Shown piece by piece: positions 1 to 8,723 of a DNA stretch of 32,701 bases. Within the stretch, counting starts at the first letter, position 1, and each line of letters starts with the position of its first letter. Source of the DNA: Nevskia soli (lineage in GTDB: Bacteria > Pseudomonadota > Gammaproteobacteria > Nevskiales > Nevskiaceae). Location of the stretch: NCBI GenBank assembly GCA_026224805.1, contig JAMFRN010000005.1:1-32701 (forward strand). Direction: 5' to 3'. Under the pieces are notes generated by a model. It was not told the origin of the DNA, searched no databases, and saw nothing but the letters and a program-made list of their open reading frames with translations. The position numbers and the translations under genes were made by a program.

Positions 1-49
1 CATGGACGCGGATCCCAATCTGATGCCGGCACCGGCGCAGGGGCACTGA
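1..49 (+). CDS. C-terminal tail of probable RND periplasmic adaptor (CusB-like), partial
   Basis: The frame open from base 2 ends at TGA (47-49), one base before the ATG of the cusA-type gene. It encodes a tail ending in MPAPAQGH. CusA-family pumps are normally encoded directly after their membrane-fusion adaptor CusB, so this is most likely the end of that gene. Only about 16 codons are visible and no domain can be recognised, so the identity rests on position alone. The one-base gap to the next ATG implies translational coupling. Confidence 0.5.
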   Translation, partial: MDADPNLMPAPAQGH

Positions 50-50
50 G

Positions 51-3000
51 ATGATCGCGCGTCTCATCCACTGGTCGATCCACAACCGCTTCCTGGTGCT
101 GATGGCCACGGCCCTGCTCAGCCTCTGGGGCGTGCATGCCGCGCTCAACACGCCGCTCGACGCCATACCCGACCTGTCCGACACCCAGGTCATCATCCGC
201 ACCGAATTCCCCGGCCAGGCGCCACAGGTAGTCGAGGATCAGGTGACCTATCCGCTCACCACCACCATGCTGTCGGTGCCGGGGGCGCGCGTGGTCCGTG
301 GCTATTCCTTCTTCGGCGATTCCTACGTCTACATCATCTTCGACGACAAGACCGACCTGTATTGGGCGCGCTCGCGCGTCCTCGAATACCTCAACCAGGT
401 CACCGCCCGCCTGCCGGCCACCGCGAAACCGACGCTGGGGCCGGACGGCACCGGCGTCGGCTGGATCTACGAATACGCCCTGGTCGACCACAGCGGCCAC
501 TACGACATTTCGCAACTGCGCGCCCTGCAGGACTGGTTCCTCAAGTACGAGCTGAAAAGCGTCCCCGACGTCGCCGAGGTAGCCAGCATCGGCGGCCTGG
601 TCAAGCAATACCAGGTCGTGCTCGATCCGGACCGGATGCGGGCACTGGGCATCCCCATCAACCGTGTCGTACAGGCGCTGAAAGACTCCAACAACGAAAC
701 CGGCGGCTCCGTGCTGGAGCTGGGCGAAGCCGAATACGCGGTGCGGGCCACCGGCTACCTCAAGGGCTTGGACGACTTCCGCGCCGTGCCGGTGGGCCTG
801 GACTCCGCCGGTACGCCGGTGTTGCTGGGCGATGTGGCGCGCATCCAGATCGGCCCCGAGATCCGCCGCGGCATCGCCGAGCTGGACGGCAAGGGTGAAA
901 CGGTCGGCGGCGTCATCGTCATGCGCGCCGGCAAGAACGCGCTCGAAACCATCACCGCAGTCAAGGCCAAGCTCGCCACCCTGCAGCAAGGACTGCCCAA
1001 GGGCGTCGAGATCGTTCCCACCTACGACCGCTCCGAGCTGATCCACCAGTCGGTGAAAACCCTGCGCGACCGCCTGATCGAGGAGTTCATCGTCGTCACC
1101 CTGGTCTGCGCGCTGTTCCTGTTCCACCTGCGCTCGGCCTTCGTCGCCATCGTCAGCCTGCCGCTGGGTGTGCTGGCGGCTTTCTCCGTGATGAACTGGC
1201 AGGGCGTCAACGCCAACATCATGTCGCTGGGCGGCATCGCCATCGCCATCGGCGCCATGGTCGACGCCGCCGTGGTGATGATCGAGAACGCACACAAGCA
1301 TGTCGAAGCCTGGAACCACGCCAACCCGGGGCGCAAGCCAAGCTCCGGCGGGCAGCTGAGCATCATCGGCGCCGCGGCGGCGGAAGTCGGCCCCGCCCTG
1401 TTTTTCAGCCTGCTCATCATCACCCTGAGCTTCCTGCCGGTGTTCACGCTGGAAGCGCAGGAAGGCAAGCTGTTCGGGCCGCTGGCCTTCACCAAGACCT
1501 ACTCCATGGCAGCGGCGGCCGGCCTGTCGGTGACGCTGATCCCGGTGCTGATGTTCTACTTCATTCGCGGCCACATTCCGGACGAGCGCAGCAATCCGAT
1601 CAACCGGATGCTGATCGCCCTCTATCGGCCGCTGCTCGACACGGTACTGCGTTATCCCTGGACGACGCTGGCCGCGGCGGGACTGCTGCTGCTCTTCACC
1701 GTGATTCCCATCGCCAGGCTCGGCAGTGAGTTCATGCCGCCCCTGGTCGAGGGCGACCTGCTGTACATGCCCTCGGCACTGCCCGGCCTGTCGGCGGACA
1801 AGGCCAGCCAACTCCTGCAGCAGACCGACAAGATCCTGATGCAGTTTCCGGAGGTGAAGCAGGTATTCGGCAAGGCGGGACGCGCCGAGAGCGCCACCGA
1901 TCCGGCCGGCCAGGAGATGTTCGAGACGACCATCGAGTTCAAGCCGCAGTCCGAATGGCCTGGGCATCTCAGCCAGGACCAGCTGATCGAAAAGATGAAC
2001 GCCGCCCTCAATATCCCCGGCCTGTCCAACCTCTGGGTCCAGCCCATCCGCAACCGCATCGACATGCTCTCCACCGGCATCAAGAGCCCGGTGGGCGTAA
2101 AGATCGCCGGGCCGGATCTGAAAGTCATCGAGCACATCGGCGAACAGGTCGAAGCCGTATTGAAGACCGTGCCGGGCACCCGCTCCGCCTATGCCGAGCG
2201 CGTGGAGGGCGGCCGCTACATCGAGGTGCACATCGACCGGCTGCGGGCAGCCCGATTCGGCTTGAGCCTGGCCGACGTGCAACAAGTGGTCGCCCTGGCC
2301 ATCGGCGGCGAAGACATCGGCGAGACGGTGGAAGGCCTGCAGCGCTTTCCGATCAACGTCCGCTATCCGCGCGAGCTGCGCGATTCGGTGGACAAGTTGC
2401 ACACCCTGCCCGTCGTCACCGCGGGCGGCACCACCACCACCCTGGGCGCCGTATCCGACCTCGTCGTCACCGACGGGCCGCCGCAGCTGCGCAGCGAAAA
2501 TGCGCGGCTCAACGGTTGGGTCTACGTCGATATCTCCGGCCGCGACCTCGGCTCCTACGTCCGCGATGCGCAGAAGGCAGTGCACGACCGGGTGGAACTG
2601 CCGCCGGGTTATTCCATCGCCTGGTCCGGGCAGTTCGAATACCTGGAACGTGCCGCCAAAAAGCTGGAGCTGGTGATTCCGTTCACCCTGGCCATCATCT
2701 TCGTCCTGCTGTACCTCACCTTCCGCAGCTTCGGCACGGCGGCGCTGATCATGGGCACGCTGCCGTTTGCCCTGGTCGGCGGCCTGTGGCTGCTGTACCT
2801 GCTGGGCTACAACTTCTCCATCGCCACGGCGGTCGGATTCATCGCCCTGGCCGGTGTGGCGGCGGAATTCGGAGTGGTGATGCTGATCTACCTGGACAAC
2901 GCCATTCGCAAGCGCCAGGAGCAAGGGCGCTTCAACTCGGAAAGCGACCTGATCGCAGCAATCGCGGAAGGCGCGGTGCTGCGGGTTCGGCCCAAGGCGA

Positions 3001-3209
3001 TGACCGTGGCGGTGATCGTCGCCGGCCTGCTGCCGATCATGTTTGGCGGCGGCACCGGCTCCGAGGTGATGCGGCGCATCGCCGCGCCGATGGTCGGCGG
3101 CATGATCACCGCCCCGCTGCTGTCGATGATCGTCCTGCCGGTCGCCTACCTGCTGCTCCACCGCAGGACTCTCGCCAAGCGGCGCCAGCGGGAATCATCA
3201 ATCAAATAG
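51..3209 (+). CDS. cusA: CusA-type heavy-metal (Cu+/Ag+) RND efflux pump
   Basis: Inner-membrane, proton-driven RND transporter that exports monovalent copper or silver as part of a CusCBA-like tripartite complex. The 1052 residues match the family length (about 1050). The N-terminal helix is followed by a large periplasmic loop, a TM block (about 340-530), a second loop and a final TM block (about 870-1040). The three metal-relay methionines of E. coli CusA are present at the same numbers: M573 (LLYMP), M623 (QEMFETTI) and M672 ([10 protein letters not shown]). The proton-relay aspartate is D405 ([15 protein letters not shown]). These residues point to Cu/Ag rather than the Co/Zn/Cd specificity of CzcA. 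The ATG lies one base after the upstream stop, so the gene is cotranscribed with the probable adaptor. A strong hairpin follows at 3256-3293. Confidence 0.96.
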   Translation: MIARLIHWSIHNRFLVLMATALLSLWGVHAALNTPLDAIPDLSDTQVIIRTEFPGQAPQVVEDQVTYPLTTTMLSVPGARVVRGYSFFGDSYVYIIFDDKTDLYWARSRVLEYLNQVTARLPATAKPTLGPDGTGVGWIYEYALVDHSGHYDISQLRALQDWFLKYELKSVPDVAEVASIGGLVKQYQVVLDPDRMRALGIPINRVVQALKDSNNETGGSVLELGEAEYAVRATGYLKGLDDFRAVPVGLDSAGTPVLLGDVARIQIGPEIRRGIAELDGKGETVGGVIVMRAGKNALETITAVKAKLATLQQGLPKGVEIVPTYDRSELIHQSVKTLRDRLIEEFIVVTLVCALFLFHLRSAFVAIVSLPLGVLAAFSVMNWQGVNANIMSLGGIAIAIGAMVDAAVVMIENAHKHVEAWNHANPGRKPSSGGQLSIIGAAAAEVGPALFFSLLIITLSFLPVFTLEAQEGKLFGPLAFTKTYSMAAAAGLSVTLIPVLMFYFIRGHIPDERSNPINRMLIALYRPLLDTVLRYPWTTLAAAGLLLLFTVIPIARLGSEFMPPLVEGDLLYMPSALPGLSADKASQLLQQTDKILMQFPEVKQVFGKAGRAESATDPAGQEMFETTIEFKPQSEWPGHLSQDQLIEKMNAALNIPGLSNLWVQPIRNRIDMLSTGIKSPVGVKIAGPDLKVIEHIGEQVEAVLKTVPGTRSAYAERVEGGRYIEVHIDRLRAARFGLSLADVQQVVALAIGGEDIGETVEGLQRFPINVRYPRELRDSVDKLHTLPVVTAGGTTTTLGAVSDLVVTDGPPQLRSENARLNGWVYVDISGRDLGSYVRDAQKAVHDRVELPPGYSIAWSGQFEYLERAAKKLELVIPFTLAIIFVLLYLTFRSFGTAALIMGTLPFALVGGLWLLYLLGYNFSIATAVGFIALAGVAAEFGVVMLIYLDNAIRKRQEQGRFNSESDLIAAIAEGAVLRVRPKAMTVAVIVAGLLPIMFGGGTGSEVMRRIAAPMVGGMITAPLLSMIVLPVAYLLLHRRTLAKRRQRESSIK

Positions 3210-3255
3210 CTCATGCAGAAATAAAGCGCATTTTTGCCGCACCAGCTAAGGGCGT

Positions 3256-3293
3256 CATGAAGGACGGCACGCCTAGCGGGGCCGTCCTTCATG
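3256..3293. terminator. 13-bp perfect hairpin after cusA
   Basis: Inverted repeat CATGAAGGACGGC / GCCGTCCTTCATG with a 12-nt loop, between cusA and the next promoter. There is no T-tract, so it may be a weak or bidirectional terminator or an RNA-end stabiliser. It separates the pump operon from the arsR-type promoter at 3302. Confidence 0.6.
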
Positions 3294-3301
3294 CATATGC
3301 C

Positions 3302-3339
3302 TTGACACGAATATACTTAAATGGTTATATACTCTATAT
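3302..3339 (+). promoter_or_regulatory. Promoter with operator-like repeats for the ArsR/SRPBCC operon, probably leaderless
   Basis: A perfect -35 TTGACA (3302-3307) is separated by 17 bp from -10 TTATAT (3325-3330). Transcription would begin at about 3337-3338, on the ATG at 3338 itself, and there is no Shine-Dalgarno. The inverted repeat ATATA-CTC-TATAT (3327-3339) overlaps the -10 and the start codon. The heptamer ATATACT occurs twice (3311-3317 and 3327-3333). These repeats are the likely binding site of the ArsR protein itself. Confidence 0.7.
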
Positions 3340-3673
3340 GGAATCAACATTCGCCATCATCGCTGAGCCGAGCCGCCGCGCCATCCTCAGCCTGCTCGCA
3401 GCCTCGGAGCGGTCCGTGGGGGATATCGAAGAAGAACTGAACCTGTCGCAGCCCTCGGTTTCAAAGCACTTGCGCGTGCTGCGAGAGGCAGGCTTCGTGG
3501 AGTCGCGCATTGACGCGCAGCGGCGCCTGTACCGGATCAAGCCGGAGCCGCTGATGGAGATCGACGCCTGGCTTACTCCGTTCCGCCGCTACTGGTCGGC
3601 CCACGTCGACGCTCTCGAACACCACCTTGACCAGATGGATCCTCCCCCACGCCGCAAGGGCAAGAAACGATGA
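3338..3673 (+). CDS. ArsR-family winged-helix repressor (SRPBCC-associated type)
   Basis: 111-residue one-domain winged-helix regulator. It opens with the N-terminus typical of ArsR proteins paired with SRPBCC partners (FAIIAEPSRRAILSLL), and the recognition helix segment is LSQPSVSKHLRVLREAGFV. No cysteine metal site of the ArsR/SmtB kind (CxC) is seen, so a metal signal is unlikely. The stop overlaps the next start as ATGA (3670-3673), so the pair is translationally coupled. The start at 3338 is chosen because it fits the family N-terminus and the promoter. The reading frame is open far upstream through cusA, but that part is a shadow of the pump gene. The protein probably autoregulates through the repeats over its start codon. 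Confidence 0.9.
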   Translation: MESTFAIIAEPSRRAILSLLAASERSVGDIEEELNLSQPSVSKHLRVLREAGFVESRIDAQRRLYRIKPEPLMEIDAWLTPFRRYWSAHVDALEHHLDQMDPPPRRKGKKR

Positions 3674-4197
3674 GCAAGCGCGACGAATACCTGCCGGGCC
3701 CCGCTGCCGGCGCTGACATCCGCAAGGAAGGCGAAAAGTGGACGCTCATTGTCGTCCGCGAGCTGCGCCATTCCCCGGAGAAAGTCTGGAAAGCCCTGAC
3801 CGACCCCGCCAGCCTGCGCGAATGGGCGCCGTTCGATGCCGACCGCAGCCTCGCTGCCGTCGGCCCCGTCACGCTTTCCACGGTCGGAATGCCGACGCCG
3901 CAGATCTCGGAGACGCGGGTGACGCGCGCCGAGGCGCCGCACCTGCTCGAATACCGCTGGGGCGACAATGATCTGCGCTGGCAACTGGAGTCGTTCGGTG
4001 GCGGCACGCGTCTCACGCTCTGGCACAACATCGATCGCGGCTTCATCTCGATGGGCGCGGCCGGCTGGCACATCTGCCTCGATGTGCTCGATCGGCTCGT
4101 TGCCGATGATCCCATCGGGCGCATCGTCGGCGGCGAAGCGATGAAATTCGGCTGGCCGCGCCTGTACGCCGAATATACGAAGCGCTTTGGCCTCTGA
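3670..4197 (+). CDS. SRPBCC (AHSA1/START-like) domain protein
   Basis: 175-residue cytoplasmic protein with the AHSA1-type helix-grip motif: an N-terminal strand WTLIVVRELRHSPEKVWKAL, then DPASLREWAPF, and later LLEYRWGDNDLRWQLE and TRLTLWHN. SRPBCC folds bind hydrophobic ligands. Pairs of ArsR regulator plus SRPBCC protein are widespread, but their ligands are mostly unknown. The gene overlaps the regulator by 4 bp (ATGA), which supports a two-gene operon. No catalytic residues can be assigned from the sequence. Confidence 0.9.
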   Translation: MSKRDEYLPGPAAGADIRKEGEKWTLIVVRELRHSPEKVWKALTDPASLREWAPFDADRSLAAVGPVTLSTVGMPTPQISETRVTRAEAPHLLEYRWGDNDLRWQLESFGGGTRLTLWHNIDRGFISMGAAGWHICLDVLDRLVADDPIGRIVGGEAMKFGWPRLYAEYTKRFGL

Positions 4198-4263
4198 CCC
4201 CCGAAGCGAGGGGAAATGCCTATTCCGAAATCCGCAACAGCCTGGAAGCTTCAGGAGGAGAAC

Positions 4264-4680
4264 ATGAAAAAATCGGGTTCGACCGGGGGCCAGCCGGCAT
4301 CCGAGCTGATCGACAACAGAATCGCCGAACTCGGCGACTGGCGTGGGGAGACCTTGAGCCGGATGCGCCGGCTCATCAAGGAAGCGGATCCGGACGTCCT
4401 GGAGGAGTGGAAGTGGATGGGCACTCCGGTGTGGTCGCACGACGGCATCATCTGCACCGGCGAATCCTACAAGGCGATCGTGAAGCTGACCTTCGCCAAG
4501 GGAGCCGCACTGAAGGATCCGGCCAGACTCTTCAACTCCAGCCTCGAAGGCAACACCAGGCGCGCCATCGACATCCATGAGGGAGAGGAGGTCGACGCGG
4601 GCGCGTTCAAGACGCTCATCTGCGCCGCGATCGCGCTCAATACATCCGGCGGCAAGGCAAAGCCAAGGCGAGCGAAGTAG
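4264..4680 (+). CDS. DUF1801 (YdhG-like) domain protein
   Basis: 138-residue protein with the DUF1801 signature: DNRIAELGDWRGETLSRMR near the N-terminus, EEWKWMGTPVWSHDGIICTG in the middle, then VKLTFAKGAALKDPARLFN. This fold resembles small frataxin-like/YdhG proteins of unknown function. The start at 4264 is preferred over an in-frame ATG at 4216 because AGGAGGAG (4253-4260) lies 3 bases upstream of it. It is probably in the same transcript as the ArsR/SRPBCC pair 66 bases upstream, since genes of these families are often neighbours. The lysine/arginine-rich C-terminus (GGKAKPRRAK) is unremarkable for the family. Confidence 0.88.
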   Translation: MKKSGSTGGQPASELIDNRIAELGDWRGETLSRMRRLIKEADPDVLEEWKWMGTPVWSHDGIICTGESYKAIVKLTFAKGAALKDPARLFNSSLEGNTRRAIDIHEGEEVDAGAFKTLICAAIALNTSGGKAKPRRAK

Positions 4681-4701
4681 GTCGCCGACTTCAACGCCCC
4701 G

Positions 4702-5130
4702 TCAGCGGTGTGAAGCGGCGCGCTGACGCACCAGCAGGGTCAGCTTCTTCATCACCTGCTCGGCGTTTTCCGCACAAGGCAGACCCGATTTCTCCGTCTG
4801 CCTGATCACCTCCAGCAGCCTGGCCCGATTTTGCCGCAAGCGCTTTTGCAGCAATTCAATCTCGGCGACCTTGTGCTTCAGGGTTGCGAGCAACTCTTCC
4901 TTGTTCCACTTCTCCATGCCAGATACCGGCAACAGGTGGCGTATTTGATCCAGGGAAAAACCGCCGGCCTGTGCCGTAACGATGATTTCCAGCACCTGAG
5001 CGGTTTGCGGCAGATACTCGCGGTAGCCATTGGCCTGGCGCTTTACCTGGGAGATCAGCCCCTGCGCCTCGTAGAAACGGATTTTCGAGGGCGCAAGCCC
5101 GGTACGTTCCGCCAGCTCGCCGATCTTCAT
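4702..5130 (-). CDS. MerR-family transcriptional regulator
   Basis: 142-residue MerR protein with an N-terminal winged helix (IGELAERTGLAPSKIRFYEAQGLI, then GYREY) and a long coiled-coil dimerisation helix (about 75-115, ELLATLKHKVAEIELLQKRL). There is one cysteine (PCAEN) near the C-terminus. The classical metal-binding cysteine pattern of MerR/CueR and the SoxR FeS cluster are absent, so an organic or oxidative effector is more likely. It is divergent from the Old Yellow Enzyme-type gene and almost certainly controls the 19-bp-spacer promoter at 5146-5176. An 8-bp stem at 4700-4728 overlaps its 3' end. Confidence 0.93.
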   Translation of the reverse strand: MKIGELAERTGLAPSKIRFYEAQGLISQVKRQANGYREYLPQTAQVLEIIVTAQAGGFSLDQIRHLLPVSGMEKWNKEELLATLKHKVAEIELLQKRLRQNRARLLEVIRQTEKSGLPCAENAEQVMKKLTLLVRQRAASHR

Positions 5131-5145
5131 GGTTCGTCCCCGCGC

Positions 5146-5176
5146 TTGACATTAAAGTTAACTTTAAGGATAGCAT
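5146..5176 (+). promoter_or_regulatory. MerR-type promoter with 19-bp spacer and perfect 16-bp palindrome
   Basis: -35 TTGACA (5146-5151), 19-bp spacer, -10 TAGCAT (5171-5176). The spacer contains the perfect palindrome TTAAAGTTAACTTTAA (5152-5167). Overlong 19-bp spacers with a central dyad are the hallmark of promoters that MerR proteins activate by untwisting DNA. It drives the flavin oxidoreductase gene and lies 16 bases from the start of merR, so the regulator probably also represses itself. Confidence 0.88.
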
Positions 5177-5203
5177 TTGAAGATCCCGGCCGTGGAGCCC
5201 CAG

Positions 5204-6439
5204 ATGACGCTGTTCGCCCCTCTCACCCTGCCTAACGGCAGCATCATTGCCAATCGCCTGGCCAAGGCGTCGATGGAAGAAAACATGGCTGACGCGGACC
5301 AGGCGCCGTCCGCGGCGCTGATTCGCCTGTATCGGAGCTGGGCCGAGGGGCAGACAGGACTGATCCTGACGGGGAATGTCATGGTGGACGGCCGGGCCAT
5401 GACCGGCCCCGGCGGGGTGGTTCTGGAAAATGGCAACCATCTCGAAAAATTCAAACAGTGGGCACAGGCCGCGCGCTCCCACGGGGCGCAGGTATGGATG
5501 CAGATCAATCACCCCGGCAGACAAATGCTCGCCGCACTCGGGCAACAGACCTGGGCGCCGTCGGCGGTGGCGCTGGACCTGGGCGGGTTCTCGAAGAACT
5601 TTTCGGTTCCCAAGGAAATGACCGGAGGCGACATTGCCGAAGTGCAGCGCCGCTTCGTAAGGACGGCCCAGCTGGCGGAACAAAGCAACTTCACCGGCGT
5701 GGAGATTCATGCCGCCCACGGCTATCTGCTGAGCCAGTTCCTCTCTCCCATCTCGAACAAGCGCCAGGATCAATGGGGTGGTTCCATCGAGAACCGCGCG
5801 CGCCTGCTGATCGAGATCGTGAAGGCCGTGCGGGCGGCTGTTTCGCCTGGCTTCGCTGTGGCGGTCAAACTGAATTCTGCGGATTTTCAACGAGGCGGCT
5901 TCAGCGCCGAGGACGCCTCCAGGGTCGTGGAGATGCTCAATGGTCTTGGCCTGGACCTGATCGAGCTATCCGGCGGCAGCTACGAGGCGCCGGCCATGCA
6001 GGGAGAAGCGCGGGATGGCCGCACCCTGGCCAGGGAAGCTTACTTCCTGGAATTCGCCAAGGACATCGCGCAGGTGGCGCGCGTGCCCTTGATGGTGACG
6101 GGAGGCATTCGCCGTCGTGCGGTCGCTGAACTGGTCGTCGACAGCGGCATCGCCATGGCCGGAATCGCGACGGCCCTGGCGATCGAGCCGGGTCTTCCGC
6201 GGCAATGGCAAAGCGGCGCCGAGGTCTCGCCCGTGCTGCGCCCCGTCAATTTCAAGAACAAGGTGGTGGGTGCCGCGGCGGTCATGGCCATGGTGAAAGC
6301 CCAGTTGATTCGTCTAAGCCGGGGCCGCCGGCCTAAACCGGACATTTCCCCTCTCTGGACACTGATTCGTCAGCAGATCAGGGTCAAATTCCGCACCCGC
6401 CAATATCGCCGCTGGGCCACCAAACAAGCAGCGGGGTGA
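5204..6439 (+). CDS. NADH:flavin oxidoreductase, Old Yellow Enzyme family
   Basis: 411-residue FMN-dependent TIM-barrel enzyme of the OYE family, which reduces activated C=C bonds with NAD(P)H. It opens with MTLFAPLTLPNG. The catalytic pair is H169 and H172 in EIHAAHGYLLSQFLSP, followed by the family motif NKRQDQWGGSIENRARL. A late phosphate-binding stretch is MVTGGIRRRAVAE. ATG 5204 is chosen over TTG 5177 because GGAG (5194-5197) precedes it, and because the TTG abuts the -10 box and would lie upstream of the transcript start. The C-terminal extension (about 340-411) is basic. Control by a MerR regulator suggests a role in detoxifying electrophiles such as enones or quinones, as for other stress-induced OYEs; this is an inference. 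Confidence 0.93.
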   Translation: MTLFAPLTLPNGSIIANRLAKASMEENMADADQAPSAALIRLYRSWAEGQTGLILTGNVMVDGRAMTGPGGVVLENGNHLEKFKQWAQAARSHGAQVWMQINHPGRQMLAALGQQTWAPSAVALDLGGFSKNFSVPKEMTGGDIAEVQRRFVRTAQLAEQSNFTGVEIHAAHGYLLSQFLSPISNKRQDQWGGSIENRARLLIEIVKAVRAAVSPGFAVAVKLNSADFQRGGFSAEDASRVVEMLNGLGLDLIELSGGSYEAPAMQGEARDGRTLAREAYFLEFAKDIAQVARVPLMVTGGIRRRAVAELVVDSGIAMAGIATALAIEPGLPRQWQSGAEVSPVLRPVNFKNKVVGAAAVMAMVKAQLIRLSRGRRPKPDISPLWTLIRQQIRVKFRTRQYRRWATKQAAG

Positions 6440-6467
6440 TCTGCTCAGTATCCCTGGCAACAAGTAT

Positions 6468-7220
6468 TCACTTTTCCGCCGCCCCGCGCGTAGTGCCTGC
6501 ACCCTGCCGCTCGCCCAATCCCAGCGTGCTGGTGGTGCCGGAGCGGCCAATGTCTTCCACCGCCGGCGCGGTGCGGAAGAAGCGATCGCCGCTGCCCATC
6601 GATACACCCCACCAGTAGTTCTCGTTGCGGAAGTGATGATACCGATGCTCGCGCACCCGCCTCTGATAGTGGCCGATGTCCGGACACCAGGGAATATGCG
6701 CCAGGTAGTGCACCCACTCGTAGTGCAAGCCCAGCAGCAGATAGGTCACTTCGCCGCTGAGCACCAGCGCCTTCCAGGGCCACAGGGCCCACAACAGCAA
6801 GGCCACGGCGGGCAGCGTCAGCGCGTGTACGTGCCGCGGGATGAACACCCAGCGCAGGTTCCAGGGATCGGCGTGATGACGGCGGTGCGTCACCGGCAGG
6901 TAGAAGTCGACGGTGCGGCCGAACACCCTGCGCGGCCTGTAATGCAGCATGTAGACGTGAATCAGCCACTCGTTGAACGGGAAGTAGGCGATGACCGCCA
7001 GCGCCACCACGGCATCCTTCCAGCCGAATGACGCCATGGCTGCGCGCCAAACACCGAAAACCACGATGAAGACACTGATCAGCAGCGGGCTGGGATGTTT
7101 CCAGAACACTCCAAGCGCCGCCCCGAAGCTGCGCGGCAACGTGTCCGGCGGGCGCATCGGATTGCGCCTGGCGGTTTCCTCCGCGCCGATCATCACCCGG
7201 TCTTCGTTATGTCCGTTCAT
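6468..7220 (-). CDS. Fatty acid hydroxylase/sterol desaturase-family membrane di-iron enzyme
   Basis: 250-residue integral membrane protein with the histidine boxes of the fatty-acid hydroxylase superfamily (PF04116): NEWLIHVYMLH (about 83-93), HRRHH (about 112-116), then HYEWVHYLAH and HRYHH near the C-terminus. These ligate two irons for O2-dependent hydroxylation or desaturation of lipids. Hydrophobic segments lie around residues 46-65 and 68-85, and between the second and third boxes. The start ATG overlaps the stop of the upstream VOC gene (ATGA, 7217-7220), so the two are cotranscribed leftward. It ends 28 bases from the convergent flavin oxidoreductase gene. The lipid substrate cannot be told from sequence. 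Confidence 0.88.
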   Translation of the reverse strand: MNGHNEDRVMIGAEETARRNPMRPPDTLPRSFGAALGVFWKHPSPLLISVFIVVFGVWRAAMASFGWKDAVVALAVIAYFPFNEWLIHVYMLHYRPRRVFGRTVDFYLPVTHRRHHADPWNLRWVFIPRHVHALTLPAVALLLWALWPWKALVLSGEVTYLLLGLHYEWVHYLAHIPWCPDIGHYQRRVREHRYHHFRNENYWWGVSMGSGDRFFRTAPAVEDIGRSGTTSTLGLGERQGAGTTRGAAEK

Positions 7221-7654
7221 GCGGGACGATTTTCCACCAGTTCACGGCCATGAGTGACGAGCGTACTCATTGGCCTTGTGGCGGCTCCCAATAGCTCGAC
7301 CTTGTTTCCCTCCGGATCGATGACCCAGCCAAACTTCCCATACTCGGATTCGTCGATCTTCTCGAGCACATTGCAGCCTTCTTCCTTCAAGGCCTTGACC
7401 AGGGCATGGAGGTCTTCCACCCGGTAGTTGACCATGAAGGAAGCAGAACTCGACACAAAGTGATCGCCTTCCTGCGAACCGATGGACCACGCAGTCGTGC
7501 CTGCAAACGGCTTGCCCTCGGCGTCGGTCCAGCTGAAGGCCGCTCCGCCCCAGACCTGGACATCGATTCCCAGGTGCCGCTTGTACCAGACTCGTAGCGA
7601 TGGAGCGTCTTTGGCCTTGAAGAAGATGCCGCCGATGCCAGTGACTCGTTTCAT
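7217..7654 (-). CDS. VOC (glyoxalase/bleomycin resistance-like) family protein
   Basis: 145-residue protein with the VOC fold: RVTGIGGIFFKAKDAPSLRVWYKRHLGI at the N-terminus and GWVIDPEGNKVELLG at the C-terminus, where the E of VEL is the usual metal ligand. Members are metal-dependent lyases, dioxygenases or binding proteins, and the substrate here is unknown. GGAGGT (7658-7663) precedes the ATG closely. It is the first gene of a two-gene leftward operon with the fatty acid hydroxylase, overlapping it by 4 bp. Confidence 0.88.
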   Translation of the reverse strand: MKRVTGIGGIFFKAKDAPSLRVWYKRHLGIDVQVWGGAAFSWTDAEGKPFAGTTAWSIGSQEGDHFVSSSASFMVNYRVEDLHALVKALKEEGCNVLEKIDESEYGKFGWVIDPEGNKVELLGAATRPMSTLVTHGRELVENRPA

Positions 7655-8107
7655 CTGACCTCCGATGTGTGGTGATGGTGAAAGGGATGTTTCTTCTGCG
7701 GTCTAACGCCTGTTGAACGGATCAATTGCGACAGAGCGCTGCTGCACCTGCGCGGCTCCCCATTCGCCTGACTCGTCAATTATTGTTCCGGCAAAACTCC
7801 ATCAATAGTGCCACCGAATTAACCCGCAAGTTTCTGCGGGCTGCCGTTGAACACCAGCCGGCCTTCGACGCGCACGCGCAGCTCGCGGGCAGCAGAAGAC
7901 CATGGAAAGCCTGTAAATTCTTGACTTTCAGCGGATGGACGCCGGCGCCACCTGAGGTTGGGCGCGCCAAGCTGGCCCTCGCCGCCGCATTGCGCTAGTC
8001 TGGAGAAGCCGCCCTGCCATGCCACTCCGCTGCGCATGTTGCAACCCGAGGTGGCGGAGTTCTGGCATGCGCCGGACGGGCAACCTGTCTGGTCAGGAGG
8101 GCATGTC
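7655..8107. other. Long intergenic region with a leader hairpin before the DUF2383 gene
   Basis: No convincing gene here; small open frames on both strands have no recognisable domain. The region holds the divergent upstream sequences of the VOC gene and of the DUF2383 gene. At 8018-8069 there is a composite hairpin: CATGCCA-CTCCGC pairs with GCGGAG-TTC-TGGCATG (13 bp with a 3-nt bulge, loop about 23 nt). It ends 39 bases before the ATG at 8108 and could be a leader structure. Confidence 0.4.
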
Positions 8108-8563
8108 ATGAACGATTTGGACACCATCACCCTGCTCAATCGCTTGATCGTCACTTCCAGAAACGGCGAAAGCGCACTGCGCGCCGCCGCCTCGGAAGCG
8201 CATCACGCGGAGCTGAAGCAATCGCTGCTGGAGTATTCGCATTTCTTCACCGAGGCGGTGCACGAAATGCAGGACGCCGTGCACAAGCTGGGCGGCCATC
8301 CAAAGGGCCTGGGCACCTTCGACGGCACCGTGCACCGTGCCTTCATGCATCTCAACGCCTTGGTCGAAGGCCGCAACGAAGCCATGATCCTCGACCGCGT
8401 CGAGAGCGATGAGCGCGAGGCCGACCTCCGTTTCGACGATGCCGTGAGCCATTGGGACACGCCGCCGGAGATTCACGCCATGCTCGAACGCCAGCGCGAT
8501 GGCGCGCGGCAGCGCCACGCAGCGATCAGGGCGATGCGCGCACGCCTCGACACCCTGCACTGA
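8108..8563 (+). CDS. DUF2383 / PA2169-family four-helix-bundle protein
   Basis: 151-residue soluble helical protein of the PA2169 (DUF2383) type: an N-terminal LNRLIVTSRNGESALRAAAS, then a ferritin-like pattern of His and Glu (EAHHAEL, YSHFFTEAVHEMQ, KLGGHPKGLGTFDGTVHRAF). The family has a ferritin-like four-helix bundle and is common in stress-associated loci. A metal-binding role is plausible but unproven. AGGAGG (8095-8100) with 7-base spacing fixes the start. It appears monocistronic. Confidence 0.88.
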   Translation: MNDLDTITLLNRLIVTSRNGESALRAAASEAHHAELKQSLLEYSHFFTEAVHEMQDAVHKLGGHPKGLGTFDGTVHRAFMHLNALVEGRNEAMILDRVESDEREADLRFDDAVSHWDTPPEIHAMLERQRDGARQRHAAIRAMRARLDTLH

Positions 8564-8723
8564 TCGCGCCGGGCGAATCGCCGCAGCGATATGGCCGCGG
8601 CACGAGGAACACGTTCTCCGCCCGATGCGGATTCGGCACCTCGAAGCGCGGCGATTCCGGATTGTATTCGTAAGCCAAGGCCGCTCCCCGTAGCCTGCGA
8701 TGGGCCGCAATAGCTTAGCGAAA

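Noticed and set aside
1955-3337. Long upstream extension of the arsR reading frame through the cusA gene
   Set aside because: It is an alternate frame of a certain CusA gene, rich in Arg/Pro/Ala as expected for a GC-rich shadow. The ArsR family N-terminus and promoter place the start at 3338.
7726-7998. Small open frames in the 7655-8107 gap
   Set aside because: No ribosome site, no recognisable domain, composition like shadows.
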